DNA from: an uncultured Faecalicatena sp.
GTDB taxonomy: Bacteria; Bacillota; Clostridia; Lachnospirales; Lachnospiraceae
DNA length: 64,000 nucleotides
NCBI GenBank assembly: GCA_902489075.1
Contig: CABTYO010000001.1
Coordinates: forward strand, 124,001-188,000
Direction: 5' to 3'
Shown here: positions 25,820 through 34,597 of the stretch, in pieces
Layout of the letters: every line of letters starts with the position of its first letter
How positions within the stretch are numbered: the first letter of the stretch is position 1
Notes under the pieces: generated by a model
Told to the model about the DNA's origin: nothing
Database searches by the model: none
The model's input: only the letters and a program-made list of their open reading frames with translations
Made by a program: the position numbers and the translations under genes

Positions 25820-28648
25820 ATGAAAATTATTAATTGCAGAATGAATCATTTAGAAAATCCAATGGGATACCGTATGAGCCGTACGGTATTTTCATGGAAG
25901 GTAGTAGAGGCGAAAGGAAAAAGACAGGAGTCGGCCCGCATCAAGGTATCACTGGATGAGCAGTTTGAGCAGACTGTATATGATTCCGGCTGGTCGAAAC
26001 AGCTGGACAGCCTGGCAAGCCGAGTGAATCTGGACTTAGAACCGCGAACCTGTTACTACTGGCAGGTTTCTGTGAAAAGCGATGCAGGGGAAGAGGCAGT
26101 AAGTAATGTAAACTGGTTTGAGACTGCGAAACTGGATGAGCCGTGGGTTGGAAAATGGATTACCTGCAATTCTGACGAGACGAGGCATCCTGTTTTTAAA
26201 AAGTATCTGAAACTGGGAGGAAAAGCGGTATCCGCAAGGCTTTATATCAGCGGCCTGGGGCTATATGAGGCATATTTGAACGGGCAGAAAATCGGCGGGG
26301 AATACCTCACCCCATACAGCAACGATTACAACACCTGGGTCCAGTATCAGACATACGACATCACAGAAGCATTAAACAGGAGCGGCCTGGAAGACAGCGG
26401 TCAGAAGAGCGGCGGAGACAGCCGTTTGGAAGTGCTTCTTGGAAATGGCTGGTGGAAGGGACGTTTCGGGTTCAATGCAAGACATGCGGAGGGATTTTAC
26501 GGAAAGGACTGGAAACTGATTGCGGAAATCCATATCACCTATGAGGACGGAACTACAGAGGTAATCGGAACGGATGAAAGCTGGACCGTGACGCGAAGCA
26601 GCATCACATTTTCCAATATTTATGACGGCGAACACAGAGATGATACGCTGACAGAGACCGAGGAAGTTCAGGCAGTGCCTGACAGGGAGCCGCCAAAGGG
26701 AACTCTGACAGAGCGGATGAGTACTCCGGTCACAGTTCATGAGGAAATCACGCCGATTGAGCTGATCAGGACTCCGTCTGGTGAAATGGTCCTGGATATG
26801 GGGCAGAACTTTGCTGGAATCTTCCGTCTTCATGTCAATGTCCCGGTGGGGAAAGTGGTACATTTACAGTTCGGGGAAATTCTGCAGGACGGAAATTTTT
26901 ACCGCGATAATCTGCGCACGGCAAAGGCAGAATATATTTATACTTCAGATGGAAAAGAGAAAGACCTGATTCCGCATTTTACATATTTTGGATACCGTTA
27001 TGTGAAGATAGAGGGAATCCCGGACTTGAAAACAGAGGACTTTACCGGGCTTGCGCTGTACAGTGACCTGACCAGGACGGGCACGGTGGAAACGGGAAAT
27101 GCATTGGTGAATCAGCTGATCGCCAATACAAGATGGGGACTGAAAAGCAATTTCATCGATGTCCCGACGGACTGTCCGCAGAGAGATGAACGGATGGGCT
27201 GGACTGGGGATACGCAGGTGTTCTGTGCCACGGCATCCTTTTTGGAAGAGAGTTATGCTTTCTATGCAAAGTATCTGTACGACTGTGCCCAGGAGCAAAA
27301 GGTACTGGGCGGCATGGTGCCGGATGTGATACCGTCCGCCGGACATGCCGGGGAAAGTTCCAGTGTGTGGGGAGATGCGGCCTGCATCATTCCCTGGACT
27401 TTGTATCAGTTCTATGGAGATATTTCCATTTTAGAAGAGCAGTATGAGAGCATGAAATCCTGGGTCGAATTTATCAGGAAAGTCGATGGGGAGGACCATG
27501 GGTGGAGAAAACATTTTCACTATGGGGACTGGCTTGCACTGGACAATCTCAAGGGCGGCACGGACGAAGTGAAGGGCGGTACAGATGACGGATTCATCGC
27601 CAGTGTTTACTATGGAAATAGTGCCCGGATCGTGGCGGATGCGGCTGGACTGCTTGGAAATCAGAAAGATGAAGAGGAATATAGACGGTTATCAGAACAG
27701 ATTTTTCGTGATACAATAGAGGAATATTATAGTCCGACAGGACGGTGCTGCATTAATACGCAGACGGGATATCTGCTGACGCTGCTTTATGATCTGAGCA
27801 GGAATCCAAAAATGGTGCGCAGCATGCTCAGGCAGAATCTTGAGGATCATGACTATAAGCTGCAGACGGGATTTACCGGGACGCCGCTTCTTTGCAATGT
27901 ACTTTCGGATCAGGGCATGGAGGATCTGGCTTACAGACTTCTGTTAAATGAAGAGTATCCGGGGTGGCTGCATGAAATCAAACTGGGAGCCACGACAGTC
28001 TGGGAACGCTGGAACAGTGTGAATGAGGATGGCAGTATCTCAAGTACTGGGATGAACAGTCTGAATCATTACTCTTATGGTTCGATTGTGGAGTGGATCT
28101 TCCGCCATGCGGCGGGGCTGAATCCGGTATTGGATAAACCGGGATTCAGAGAGGCTGTGATGAAGCCGATGCCGAACTGGAAGTTAAAATCTGCTAAGGC
28201 AGAGTATGACTCCCCAGCCGGGATGTATAAGAGTGCATGGGAGGCAGTCGATCCGAACCATGTGAAGCAAAAGGTCAGTGTACCGTTTGGATGCACAGCG
28301 CGTCTGACACTATACAAGGCAGTGCCACAGACATTTGAAGATCAGGAAAATCCGATGTTCGCACATGTGGAGGATGGAGTGTGCTATCTGGAAGCAGGGG
28401 AATATGAGGTGGTCTATCAGACATCAGAAAGTCTGCGAAAGGTTCTGAACAGCTATCTGCCGGTTAAGGTTCTGATGGAAGAACCAAAAGCGGCTGCAGC
28501 ATTAAGACAGGTCTCACCGGGAGTTGACCAGATGCCGGGGAATATGATGAGTATGTCTCTGCGGCAGATCACAGAGATGTATGGAAATCCGCAGATGGCA
28601 GCCATGCTGGACCGGCTGGATGAAATGCTGGGAAAAATCGAGGATTGA
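25820..28648 (+). CDS. alpha-L-rhamnosidase, GH78
   Basis: A 942-residue cytosolic GH78 enzyme. N-terminal beta-sandwich domains include LYISGLGLYEAYLNGQKIG and LGNGWWKGRFG. The (alpha/alpha)6 barrel carries DERMGWTGDTQ (general acid candidate E457) and TTVWERW (general base candidate E729). A C-terminal jelly roll is followed by a 67-residue helical tail (876-942) that is not part of the usual family. ATG 25820 is preferred over the upstream GTG because AAAGG lies 9 bases before it. It removes terminal alpha-L-rhamnose from plant or microbial glycosides. Confidence 0.93.
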   Translation: MKIINCRMNHLENPMGYRMSRTVFSWKVVEAKGKRQESARIKVSLDEQFEQTVYDSGWSKQLDSLASRVNLDLEPRTCYYWQVSVKSDAGEEAVSNVNWFETAKLDEPWVGKWITCNSDETRHPVFKKYLKLGGKAVSARLYISGLGLYEAYLNGQKIGGEYLTPYSNDYNTWVQYQTYDITEALNRSGLEDSGQKSGGDSRLEVLLGNGWWKGRFGFNARHAEGFYGKDWKLIAEIHITYEDGTTEVIGTDESWTVTRSSITFSNIYDGEHRDDTLTETEEVQAVPDREPPKGTLTERMSTPVTVHEEITPIELIRTPSGEMVLDMGQNFAGIFRLHVNVPVGKVVHLQFGEILQDGNFYRDNLRTAKAEYIYTSDGKEKDLIPHFTYFGYRYVKIEGIPDLKTEDFTGLALYSDLTRTGTVETGNALVNQLIANTRWGLKSNFIDVPTDCPQRDERMGWTGDTQVFCATASFLEESYAFYAKYLYDCAQEQKVLGGMVPDVIPSAGHAGESSSVWGDAACIIPWTLYQFYGDISILEEQYESMKSWVEFIRKVDGEDHGWRKHFHYGDWLALDNLKGGTDEVKGGTDDGFIASVYYGNSARIVADAAGLLGNQKDEEEYRRLSEQIFRDTIEEYYSPTGRCCINTQTGYLLTLLYDLSRNPKMVRSMLRQNLEDHDYKLQTGFTGTPLLCNVLSDQGMEDLAYRLLLNEEYPGWLHEIKLGATTVWERWNSVNEDGSISSTGMNSLNHYSYGSIVEWIFRHAAGLNPVLDKPGFREAVMKPMPNWKLKSAKAEYDSPAGMYKSAWEAVDPNHVKQKVSVPFGCTARLTLYKAVPQTFEDQENPMFAHVEDGVCYLEAGEYEVVYQTSESLRKVLNSYLPVKVLMEEPKAAAALRQVSPGVDQMPGNMMSMSLRQITEMYGNPQMAAMLDRLDEMLGKIED

Positions 28649-28672
28649 TAAAACAGAAGATGAGACTATAGA

Positions 28673-28704
28673 AGCCTGTTCGGGAGAAAATACCCGGACA
28701 GGCT
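28673..28704 (+). terminator. intercistronic hairpin
   Basis: A 12-bp stem, AGCCTGTTCGGG with CCCGGACAGGCT (one G-T pair), is followed by only TTTC. It may be a weak terminator or an mRNA-end hairpin between GH78 and the esterase. Confidence 0.6.
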
Positions 28705-28746
28705 TTCAGCAAAGTTAAAATGTAAAGTCAAGAAAGGGGATACATT

Positions 28747-29778
28747 ATGCGTGTAGAAAATCTGGTATTAAATGAAAAGAGAAATGTAACTCTGACAGCG
28801 TATCTGCAGGAGGTGGGAGGAGAATTCCGTTATGTAACGAAGCGTCCGGTAGTTCTTGTACTTCCGGGAGGCGGCTATCAGATGTGTTCTGACCGGGAGG
28901 CAGATCCTGTGGCAATGCCATATTTAAAGGCGGGGTATCAGGTATTTATTCTGAGATATTCTGTAAAAGCAGATGCAGTATGGCCGAATCCTCTGGATGA
29001 CTATGAGCAGGCGATGGAGCTGATCCGCTCAAAAGCAGAGGAGTGGAGCCTGTATCCGGATAAGATCGCAGTCATTGGATTTTCCGCAGGAGGACATCTT
29101 GCTGCTTGTGCCGCAACGATGGCGAAGAACCGTCCGGCAGCTGCAATTTTAGGATATGCTGTGGCAGGAGAGGATGTCAAGGGATGCAATGCGAGTGCTC
29201 CTAGTGCCGTAGCGGCTGTTGATGTGGATACATGCCCTTGTTTTTTGTTTGCCACAAGGACAGATAATCTGGTGCCGATTGCTAACACAATTGAATTTAT
29301 GCAGGCACTGGACAAGTATGATATTTCTTTTGAAAGCCATATCTACGCATATGGTCCTCATGGATTTTCCACCTGTGACACTTCTATACAGTATAAAGAT
29401 ACGGAACTCTGTAAAAGGGTCCCGAACTGGGTGGAAGACAGCATTGGCTGGCTCAAAGATGTGATGGGCGAATTCGGGATGGAAGAGATGACAAAGCCTG
29501 TCTGCAAGGCACATGTGAATTCAGATCATGAAGCGGTTCTGTCTGTGGACTGCACAATTGGGCATTTGCTTGGAAATGAAGAGGCAAAGGCTGTTCTTGC
29601 CCCGCTTCTGGAGAAAGGAATGATGGGGGGAGAGCAGGATATGCAGGATTCTCCAAGTGGGGATATGCTTGCGATGGTGAGGAAGATGAAGCTCAGTGAT
29701 GCATTAAGCTATGGTGGTACACCACAGGGTGTGATGCAAAATCTGGATGAACAGTTGAGAAAGATTGAAAATAAATAA
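28747..29778 (+). CDS. BD-FAE-like alpha/beta hydrolase with helical tail
   Basis: 343 residues. Residues 1-235 are an alpha/beta hydrolase of the BD-FAE/acetyl-esterase type: oxyanion motif LPGGGYQ, nucleophile elbow GFSAGGHLA, TRTDNLVP (Asp) and YGPHGFS (His). Such enzymes remove acetyl or feruloyl groups from glycans. Residues 266-343 are a helical tail resembling those of the neighbouring GH78 and GH3. AAAGGGGA precedes ATG 28747. It is probably the accessory esterase of the glycan locus. Confidence 0.88.
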   Translation: MRVENLVLNEKRNVTLTAYLQEVGGEFRYVTKRPVVLVLPGGGYQMCSDREADPVAMPYLKAGYQVFILRYSVKADAVWPNPLDDYEQAMELIRSKAEEWSLYPDKIAVIGFSAGGHLAACAATMAKNRPAAAILGYAVAGEDVKGCNASAPSAVAAVDVDTCPCFLFATRTDNLVPIANTIEFMQALDKYDISFESHIYAYGPHGFSTCDTSIQYKDTELCKRVPNWVEDSIGWLKDVMGEFGMEEMTKPVCKAHVNSDHEAVLSVDCTIGHLLGNEEAKAVLAPLLEKGMMGGEQDMQDSPSGDMLAMVRKMKLSDALSYGGTPQGVMQNLDEQLRKIENK

Positions 29779-29870
29779 GTTCTTCAAAAATCTATTCAGT
29801 ACTAAATTAAAGTAGAAATATTCTGCAAATTTTCCGCAGATTACGATAATCAAGATTGTGAGGAAAATCT

Positions 29871-31670
29871 ATGAAATATTATTGCAACCCGGTAAATGTA
29901 GATTACCGATATCAGTTTAATAAATCCATGCAGGGAGAGGGGCCTGAAATCGCAAGAGAAGCTGCCGACCCGTCCATGATCTGTTTTCAGGGAAAATATT
30001 ACATCTTCGCATCCATGACATTAGGTGTGTGGGTGTCCGATGATATGGTCAGCTGGGAGAACCACCGTCTGCCGGACAATCTGCCGCTTTACGACTACGC
30101 GCCGGATGTGCGGGTGATGGGAGAGTATGTGTATTTCAGTGCTTCCAAACGCGGGGCAAACTGCAATTTCTACCGCACAAAGGATATCTTAAATGGACCC
30201 TACGAGGAAATTGAGGGTACCTTTGATTTCTGGGACCCAAATCTGTTCATCGATGATGACGGGCGTGTATACTTCTATTGGGGCTGTGCAAATGTGACTC
30301 CGATTTGGGGCGTGGAACTGGACCCGGAGACGATGCACCCGTTGGGAGAAAAGAAGGAGCTGATCTTTGGGGAAGCGATGGAAAAGGGCTACGAGCGAAT
30401 CGGAGAGGATCACAGTACTCCTCCAATTACAGAGGAAGAAGTCGAAATGAAATTCCAGGGAATGCTTGCAGCGCGCGGGATGAAGGCTGAGGATATGTCA
30501 CCGGAAATGATTTTCATGGCGAAAGGTTTCTTAAGTAATAATCCTTATATCGAGGGCGCCTGGATGGATAAATATGAAGGAAAATATTATCTCCAGTATG
30601 CATGCCCTGGTGCACAGTATAATGTATATGCAGACGGAGTTTACATAGGGGACAGTCCCCTCGGGCCATTTACCCTGGCGGCAAACAATCCATTTTCTTA
30701 CAAACCGGGCGGATTCCTTCCGGGTGCAGGGCATGGCTCTACGATGTGGGACCAGCATCAGAACCTCTGGCATACAGCGACCATGCGGATCAGCATGAAT
30801 CATACTTTTGAGCGGCGCGTAGGAATCTGGCCGGCGGGATTCGATGCGGATGGAGAACTTTTCTGCAACCAGAGATACGGTGACTGGCCTTTGAATGTGG
30901 AGGCCGGGAAGATGGACCCGTGGAGAAATCCCGACTGGTATCTGCTAAGCTATGGGAAGAAGGTCACCTGCTCTTCCTCAGAGGAAGGAAAAGGACCAGA
31001 ATTTGCGGCAGATGAAAATGTCAGGACATGGTGGCGAGCAGATTCCGCCGAATCCGGTCAGTGGATCGAGATGGATCTGGGGGATGTGTATGACGTCCAT
31101 GCCGTGCAGGTTAATTTCGCAGATGATAAGATTGAGGTTCCGCTTCCAGGAAAAATGCATGAGGAACTGACGCAGCCGCGTTATATTGAAGAACGGGATA
31201 TGGTGACAAGATGGGTTCTGACTGGTTCTGTGGATGGAGAACATTATTTTGCGCTGGAGGATAAATCCGGGGCGCAGACAAACCTGCCGCATGACCTGGT
31301 GGTGAAAGAGGAAGGCGCCAGACTTCGGTATATCAGGCTGACAATCCTGGAGATTCCGTATGACCAGAAGCCGTGTATATCCGGGCTTCGCGTCTTCGGC
31401 ATCGGAAATGGGAGTAAGCCGGCTGCACCAGAATTTACGGCAGTCCGGGACGGAGAAATCGATATGGATGTGACGGTTCATCCGGCAGAGGGCGCTATGG
31501 GATATAATATCCTGTGGGGACATGCCGAAGACAAACTGTATCACAGCTATATGATATTTGGAAAAGAAAAACAACGAATCGGGGCACTTGTTAAGGGACA
31601 GGAGTATTATGTGCGGGTAGATGCTTTTAACGAGGCCGGGATTACAGAAGGGAAGGTAAAGAAGCTCTAA
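29871..31670 (+). CDS. GH43-type hydrolase with F5/8C-like and fibronectin-III domains
   Basis: A 599-residue cytosolic protein. A five-bladed propeller (residues 1-330) carries the three acidic GH43 residues in EAADPSMI (base), DFWDPNLF (pKa modulator) and PYIEGAWM (acid). A helical insert (residues about 180-220) precedes the acid motif. Residues about 360-510 resemble a discoidin/F5/8C carbohydrate-binding domain (WWRADSAESGQWIEMDLGD). The last 85 residues are fibronectin-III-like. It is likely an arabinofuranosidase or xylosidase acting on side chains. GAGGAAAA precedes the start. Confidence 0.88.
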   Translation: MKYYCNPVNVDYRYQFNKSMQGEGPEIAREAADPSMICFQGKYYIFASMTLGVWVSDDMVSWENHRLPDNLPLYDYAPDVRVMGEYVYFSASKRGANCNFYRTKDILNGPYEEIEGTFDFWDPNLFIDDDGRVYFYWGCANVTPIWGVELDPETMHPLGEKKELIFGEAMEKGYERIGEDHSTPPITEEEVEMKFQGMLAARGMKAEDMSPEMIFMAKGFLSNNPYIEGAWMDKYEGKYYLQYACPGAQYNVYADGVYIGDSPLGPFTLAANNPFSYKPGGFLPGAGHGSTMWDQHQNLWHTATMRISMNHTFERRVGIWPAGFDADGELFCNQRYGDWPLNVEAGKMDPWRNPDWYLLSYGKKVTCSSSEEGKGPEFAADENVRTWWRADSAESGQWIEMDLGDVYDVHAVQVNFADDKIEVPLPGKMHEELTQPRYIEERDMVTRWVLTGSVDGEHYFALEDKSGAQTNLPHDLVVKEEGARLRYIRLTILEIPYDQKPCISGLRVFGIGNGSKPAAPEFTAVRDGEIDMDVTVHPAEGAMGYNILWGHAEDKLYHSYMIFGKEKQRIGALVKGQEYYVRVDAFNEAGITEGKVKKL

Positions 31671-31703
31671 AATGTGCAGGAATAAAAAAAGGAAAAACAA
31701 AGT

Positions 31704-31859
31704 ATGGCTCCACGCAAAGCCAGTATAAGAAGCGACCTTTGTGTGGAGTAAGAGGTTCGGGCTATGTCTGTACTCTGTGAAATTACAGTACATAGCTTGA
31801 CGTTAGTCGCTGAATAAAGAATGCTGGCTTTGCTGCTTGACTGAATAAATCAAGGAGGA
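31704..31859 (+). promoter_or_regulatory. attenuator-like leader with three micro-ORFs upstream of CD3324
   Basis: Three short frames each begin with ATG: 31704-31751 (MAPRKASIRSDLCVE; AAAGGA upstream), 31764-31817 (MSVLCEITVHSLTLVAE; AGAGG upstream) and 31821-31844 (MLALLLD). Overlapping hairpins compete. CTCCACGCAAAG (31708-31719) pairs with 31737-31748. GCAAAGCCAG (31714-31723) pairs with CTGGCTTTGC (31824-31833), together with AGCGAC (31731-31736)/GTCGCT (31806-31811). A third hairpin is GCTATGT/ACATAGC plus CTGTA/TACAG (31761-31796). The design resembles translation-coupled attenuators of antibiotic-resistance genes. Confidence 0.6.
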
Positions 31860-31866
31860 AGCCAAC

Positions 31867-32151
31867 ATGAAATATATCAATGCAAATGAAATTCTCCCTG
31901 GCGTGCTTGTTAAGGAGCTGCAGAAATATATTCAGGCAGGATATCTTTATATTCCTGCAAAAGACGAGCAGCATAAAGCTTGGGGTGAATTGTCGGGTTA
32001 TCGGAAAGAATTGAAAATGCGCAATAAAGCGATTGTCGCGGAATACCGGAGTGGAGTTTCCATGGAGAAGCTTGCGGATGAATATTCGCTTTCCGTATGT
32101 GCCATTAGAAAAATAATCTATCAGAAAAATGATCGATCAGAAATAATATAG
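31867..32151 (+). CDS. CD3324-family HTH protein
   Basis: A 94-residue protein starting MKYINANEILP, followed by a C-terminal helix-turn-helix-like segment (SGVSMEKLADEYSLSVCAIRKIIYQKN). This matches the small CD3324 family (Mor-like HTH), whose role is not established. AAGGAGG at 31853-31859 sits 7 bases before ATG. The long structured leader with micro-ORFs suggests that its translation is conditional. A terminator follows. Confidence 0.8.
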   Translation: MKYINANEILPGVLVKELQKYIQAGYLYIPAKDEQHKAWGELSGYRKELKMRNKAIVAEYRSGVSMEKLADEYSLSVCAIRKIIYQKNDRSEII

Positions 32152-32199
32152 AGGGCTGCCATAAGGCGAGCCACTGATATAGGAGTTTAATCACAGAAG

Positions 32200-32232
32200 A
32201 CGGCATAGTTGGTTTTGACTATGTCGTTTTGT
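32200..32232 (+). terminator. terminator after CD3324
   Basis: ACGGCATAGT (32200-32209) pairs with ACTATGTCGT (32218-32227; one G-T pair), followed by TTTGTT. Confidence 0.8.
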
Positions 32233-32254
32233 TGTTTGCTTTGTTGGAGTATGA

Positions 32255-32401
32255 CAGATTAATTTTGCTTATGCAATTATAGAAAATTGTTTGTCCTTAT
32301 CAGTTTTTGTTTTAGAAATAGACGATACAGAAATGCTTGAAAAATCGTTTGAATGCGTGGAAACTTCCGTTCTACAATGTGGAGAAGTAATATCAAGATA
32401 G
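32255..32401 (+). pseudogene. possible C-terminal gene remnant
   Basis: The frame from 32255 to TAG at 32399-32401 reads like coding sequence (INFAYAIIEN, VLEIDDTEMLEKSFECVE). It has no start codon at its beginning and is closed upstream by TGA. About 48 codons remain. The family is not recognised; it may be chance. Confidence 0.3.
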
Positions 32402-32452
32402 ACGAGATATATGCTTCATGATAAAATAAAGGAAAACTACCTCAGGTCAAAT

Positions 32453-32481
32453 AATCAGAAAGGAGTTATTTCTTTCTGATT
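32453..32481. repeat. 10-bp inverted repeat upstream of GNAT gene
   Basis: AATCAGAAAG (32453-32462) and CTTTCTGATT (32472-32481) are perfect complements with a 9-base loop. CCTC and GAGG flank it and may extend the stem. No T tract follows. Confidence 0.5.
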
Positions 32482-32530
32482 GATGAGGCGTACTTGGCGA
32501 ATTGTTATCGTTAAAAAAGGAGCATATATT

Positions 32531-33007
32531 ATGAAAGAAAATCTTTACATTAGTGAGATAAAAGACGCTGCAAAAAGAGCTGCTTTTACAAAAGAAATTC
32601 TTGAAAAATTGCCGGAATGGTTCGGAAATAAGCAGGCCCTCAATGAATATGTAGAAAAAGTCAAAGATCTTCCATACTGGGTGGCTTTTGATGATACTAA
32701 AATCATTGGCTTTTTGTCAGTAAAAATTCATTACAAATATACAGGTGAAATACTGGTTTGCGGTGTGCATCCAGAGTATCAGCATAGTGGTATAGGAAAA
32801 GTTCTATATAAAATGGCAGAAAAGTATTTGGTACAGCGTGGTTGTAAATATGTGGTTGTAAAAACATTGAGCGATATAGTTGATTTTGAACCATATGAAT
32901 GTACTAGAAGATTTTACAAAAGCATAGGATTTGAACCATTGATTACCCTGACGGAAATGTGGGATGAAGAAAATCCATGCCTCATTATGTTCAAAAATCT
33001 TGTCTAA
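32531..33007 (+). CDS. GNAT-family N-acetyltransferase
   Basis: A 158-residue GNAT domain with the acetyl-CoA-binding motif VHPEYQHSGIGKVLYKMAE (Q/RxxGxG/A type) and a C-terminal FYKSIGFEP strand-helix. AAAGGAGC before ATG 32531 sets the start; the frame opens earlier but without a ribosome binding site. The gene is noticeably AT-rich relative to the glycan locus, consistent with lateral acquisition. The substrate is unknown. Confidence 0.88.
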   Translation: MKENLYISEIKDAAKRAAFTKEILEKLPEWFGNKQALNEYVEKVKDLPYWVAFDDTKIIGFLSVKIHYKYTGEILVCGVHPEYQHSGIGKVLYKMAEKYLVQRGCKYVVVKTLSDIVDFEPYECTRRFYKSIGFEPLITLTEMWDEENPCLIMFKNLV

Positions 33008-33225
33008 TATTTGTATATCTTATAGGGCTGGAATTTAGCTAGTAAAATGCTGAATCAAAATATTCCTTGATATTTTTATTGGGGACCAGCTTAATGGTCC
33101 TCTTTTTCTACTGTTTGCCTCTGTATCATCTGGTGTATTGAGAATATGTTCAGGAATCACTAAAATTTAAAACATAGTATAGGACACATAACATGGAACA
33201 TATAGAATGACAGGAGGACAATCAA

Positions 33226-33855
33226 ATGGCCGATTCAAAAAAGGTATATCCGCGTACACAGGATACGCAGACTGTTTATCTGAAGAATGTAATCACACGT
33301 CCCAATATCGAGGTCGGTGATTATACAATGTATAACGATTTTGTAGATGATCCTGCTAAATTTGAGCAGAATCAGGTGTTGTATCAGTATCCAGTCAATC
33401 ATGATAAACTTGTGATAGGAAAATTCTGTTCAATCGCCTGTGGGGCAAAATTCCTATTTAATAGCGCTAACCACACACTGGCTTCATTGTCGACATATCC
33501 ATTCCCTCTGTTTTTTGAGGAATGGGGACTTGAAAAGGCGGATGTGGCTAAGGCATGGGACAGAAAGGGTGATATTATAATTGGAAATGATGTCTGGATT
33601 GGATATGAGGCCGTTATTTTAGCAGGCGTTACCATCGGTGATGGCGCAATCATCGGAACCCGTGCCGTTGTCACGAAGGATGTGCCATCCTATACGATAG
33701 TCGGCGGAGTCCCGGCAAAACCAATCAGGAAACGGTTTGATGAGCAGACAATCCATCGGCTGCTCGAAATGAAGTGGTGGGACTGGCCGGAAGAAAAGAT
33801 AGCGGAACATATACAGGCGATTCAGACGGGAGATATAGAACAGCTGGTGGATTAA
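33226..33855 (+). CDS. Vat/CatB-type xenobiotic O-acetyltransferase
   Basis: A 209-residue left-handed beta-helix (hexapeptide) acetyltransferase. FLFNSANHTLASLSTYPFPLF contains the conserved catalytic His region of the xenobiotic acetyltransferase family (VatD, CatB). The hexapeptide coils include GDIIIGNDVWIGYEAVILAGV and VGGVPAKPI. Members acetylate streptogramin A, chloramphenicol or other hydroxyl compounds; resistance here is inferred, not shown. AGGAGG precedes ATG 33226, and an alpha/beta hydrolase follows after 13 bases, so they form an operon. Confidence 0.9.
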   Translation: MADSKKVYPRTQDTQTVYLKNVITRPNIEVGDYTMYNDFVDDPAKFEQNQVLYQYPVNHDKLVIGKFCSIACGAKFLFNSANHTLASLSTYPFPLFFEEWGLEKADVAKAWDRKGDIIIGNDVWIGYEAVILAGVTIGDGAIIGTRAVVTKDVPSYTIVGGVPAKPIRKRFDEQTIHRLLEMKWWDWPEEKIAEHIQAIQTGDIEQLVD

Positions 33856-33868
33856 GGAGAGAGCTATT

Positions 33869-34597
33869 ATGGAACTTTTAAGAAACAAAATCGATATCAA
33901 TGGCATCCCTGCCATCATTTGGGGAACACCAGCAAAACAACTATATCTATATATTCATGGCCAGGGAGGAAACAAGGAAGAAGCAGAACGAATCGCAGAA
34001 GTTTTCTGCAAACATGGTTATCAGGTACTGAGCCTGGATCTGCCGGAACATGGGGAACGGAAAGACGAACAAAATTCTTTTGATCCGTGGCATATAGTAC
34101 CAGAACTAAAATCCGTAATGAAGTTCGCCCGAAATCAATGGGAAAGGATTTCGATATTTGCAAATAGTATAGGCGCGTGGTTCAGTATGCTGAGTTTCGA
34201 CAGCTCAGAATTGGAGCACTGCCTGTTTGTTTCACCTGTTCTGGATATGAAGCGGCTGATTTTAGATATGATGAAATGGGCAGATGTTTCTATGGAACGC
34301 CTGGAGCAGGAAAAATTGATCGAGACATCCTCTGGACAGACGCTGTCTTGGGAGTATTTGCAGTTTACGAATAGTCATCCGATTGAGGATTGGAACACCC
34401 CTACAAAGATTTTGTATGCAGGAAATGATGCGCTGATTTGTTATGATTCAGTCAAAGAGTTTGCTGATAGATTCCAATGCAGCCTGACTGTTATGGAAAA
34501 TGGGGAGCACTGGTTTCATACAGAGGAACAGCTGGAATTTTTGCGGGGATGGGTGGAAGAAAACTACTGCAGCTTCTCGACGAGTCTGCCACTCTGA
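33869..34597 (+). CDS. alpha/beta hydrolase
   Basis: A 242-residue cytosolic alpha/beta hydrolase with oxyanion motif YIHGQGGN, nucleophile elbow FANSIGAWF, Asp in YAGNDALI and His in ENGEHWFH. It is translationally close to the Vat-like gene (AAGGAGAG ribosome binding site). Its last 34 bases overlap the 3' end of the Nudix gene on the other strand, so its last ten residues lie opposite that gene. Confidence 0.85.
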   Translation: MELLRNKIDINGIPAIIWGTPAKQLYLYIHGQGGNKEEAERIAEVFCKHGYQVLSLDLPEHGERKDEQNSFDPWHIVPELKSVMKFARNQWERISIFANSIGAWFSMLSFDSSELEHCLFVSPVLDMKRLILDMMKWADVSMERLEQEKLIETSSGQTLSWEYLQFTNSHPIEDWNTPTKILYAGNDALICYDSVKEFADRFQCSLTVMENGEHWFHTEEQLEFLRGWVEENYCSFSTSLPL

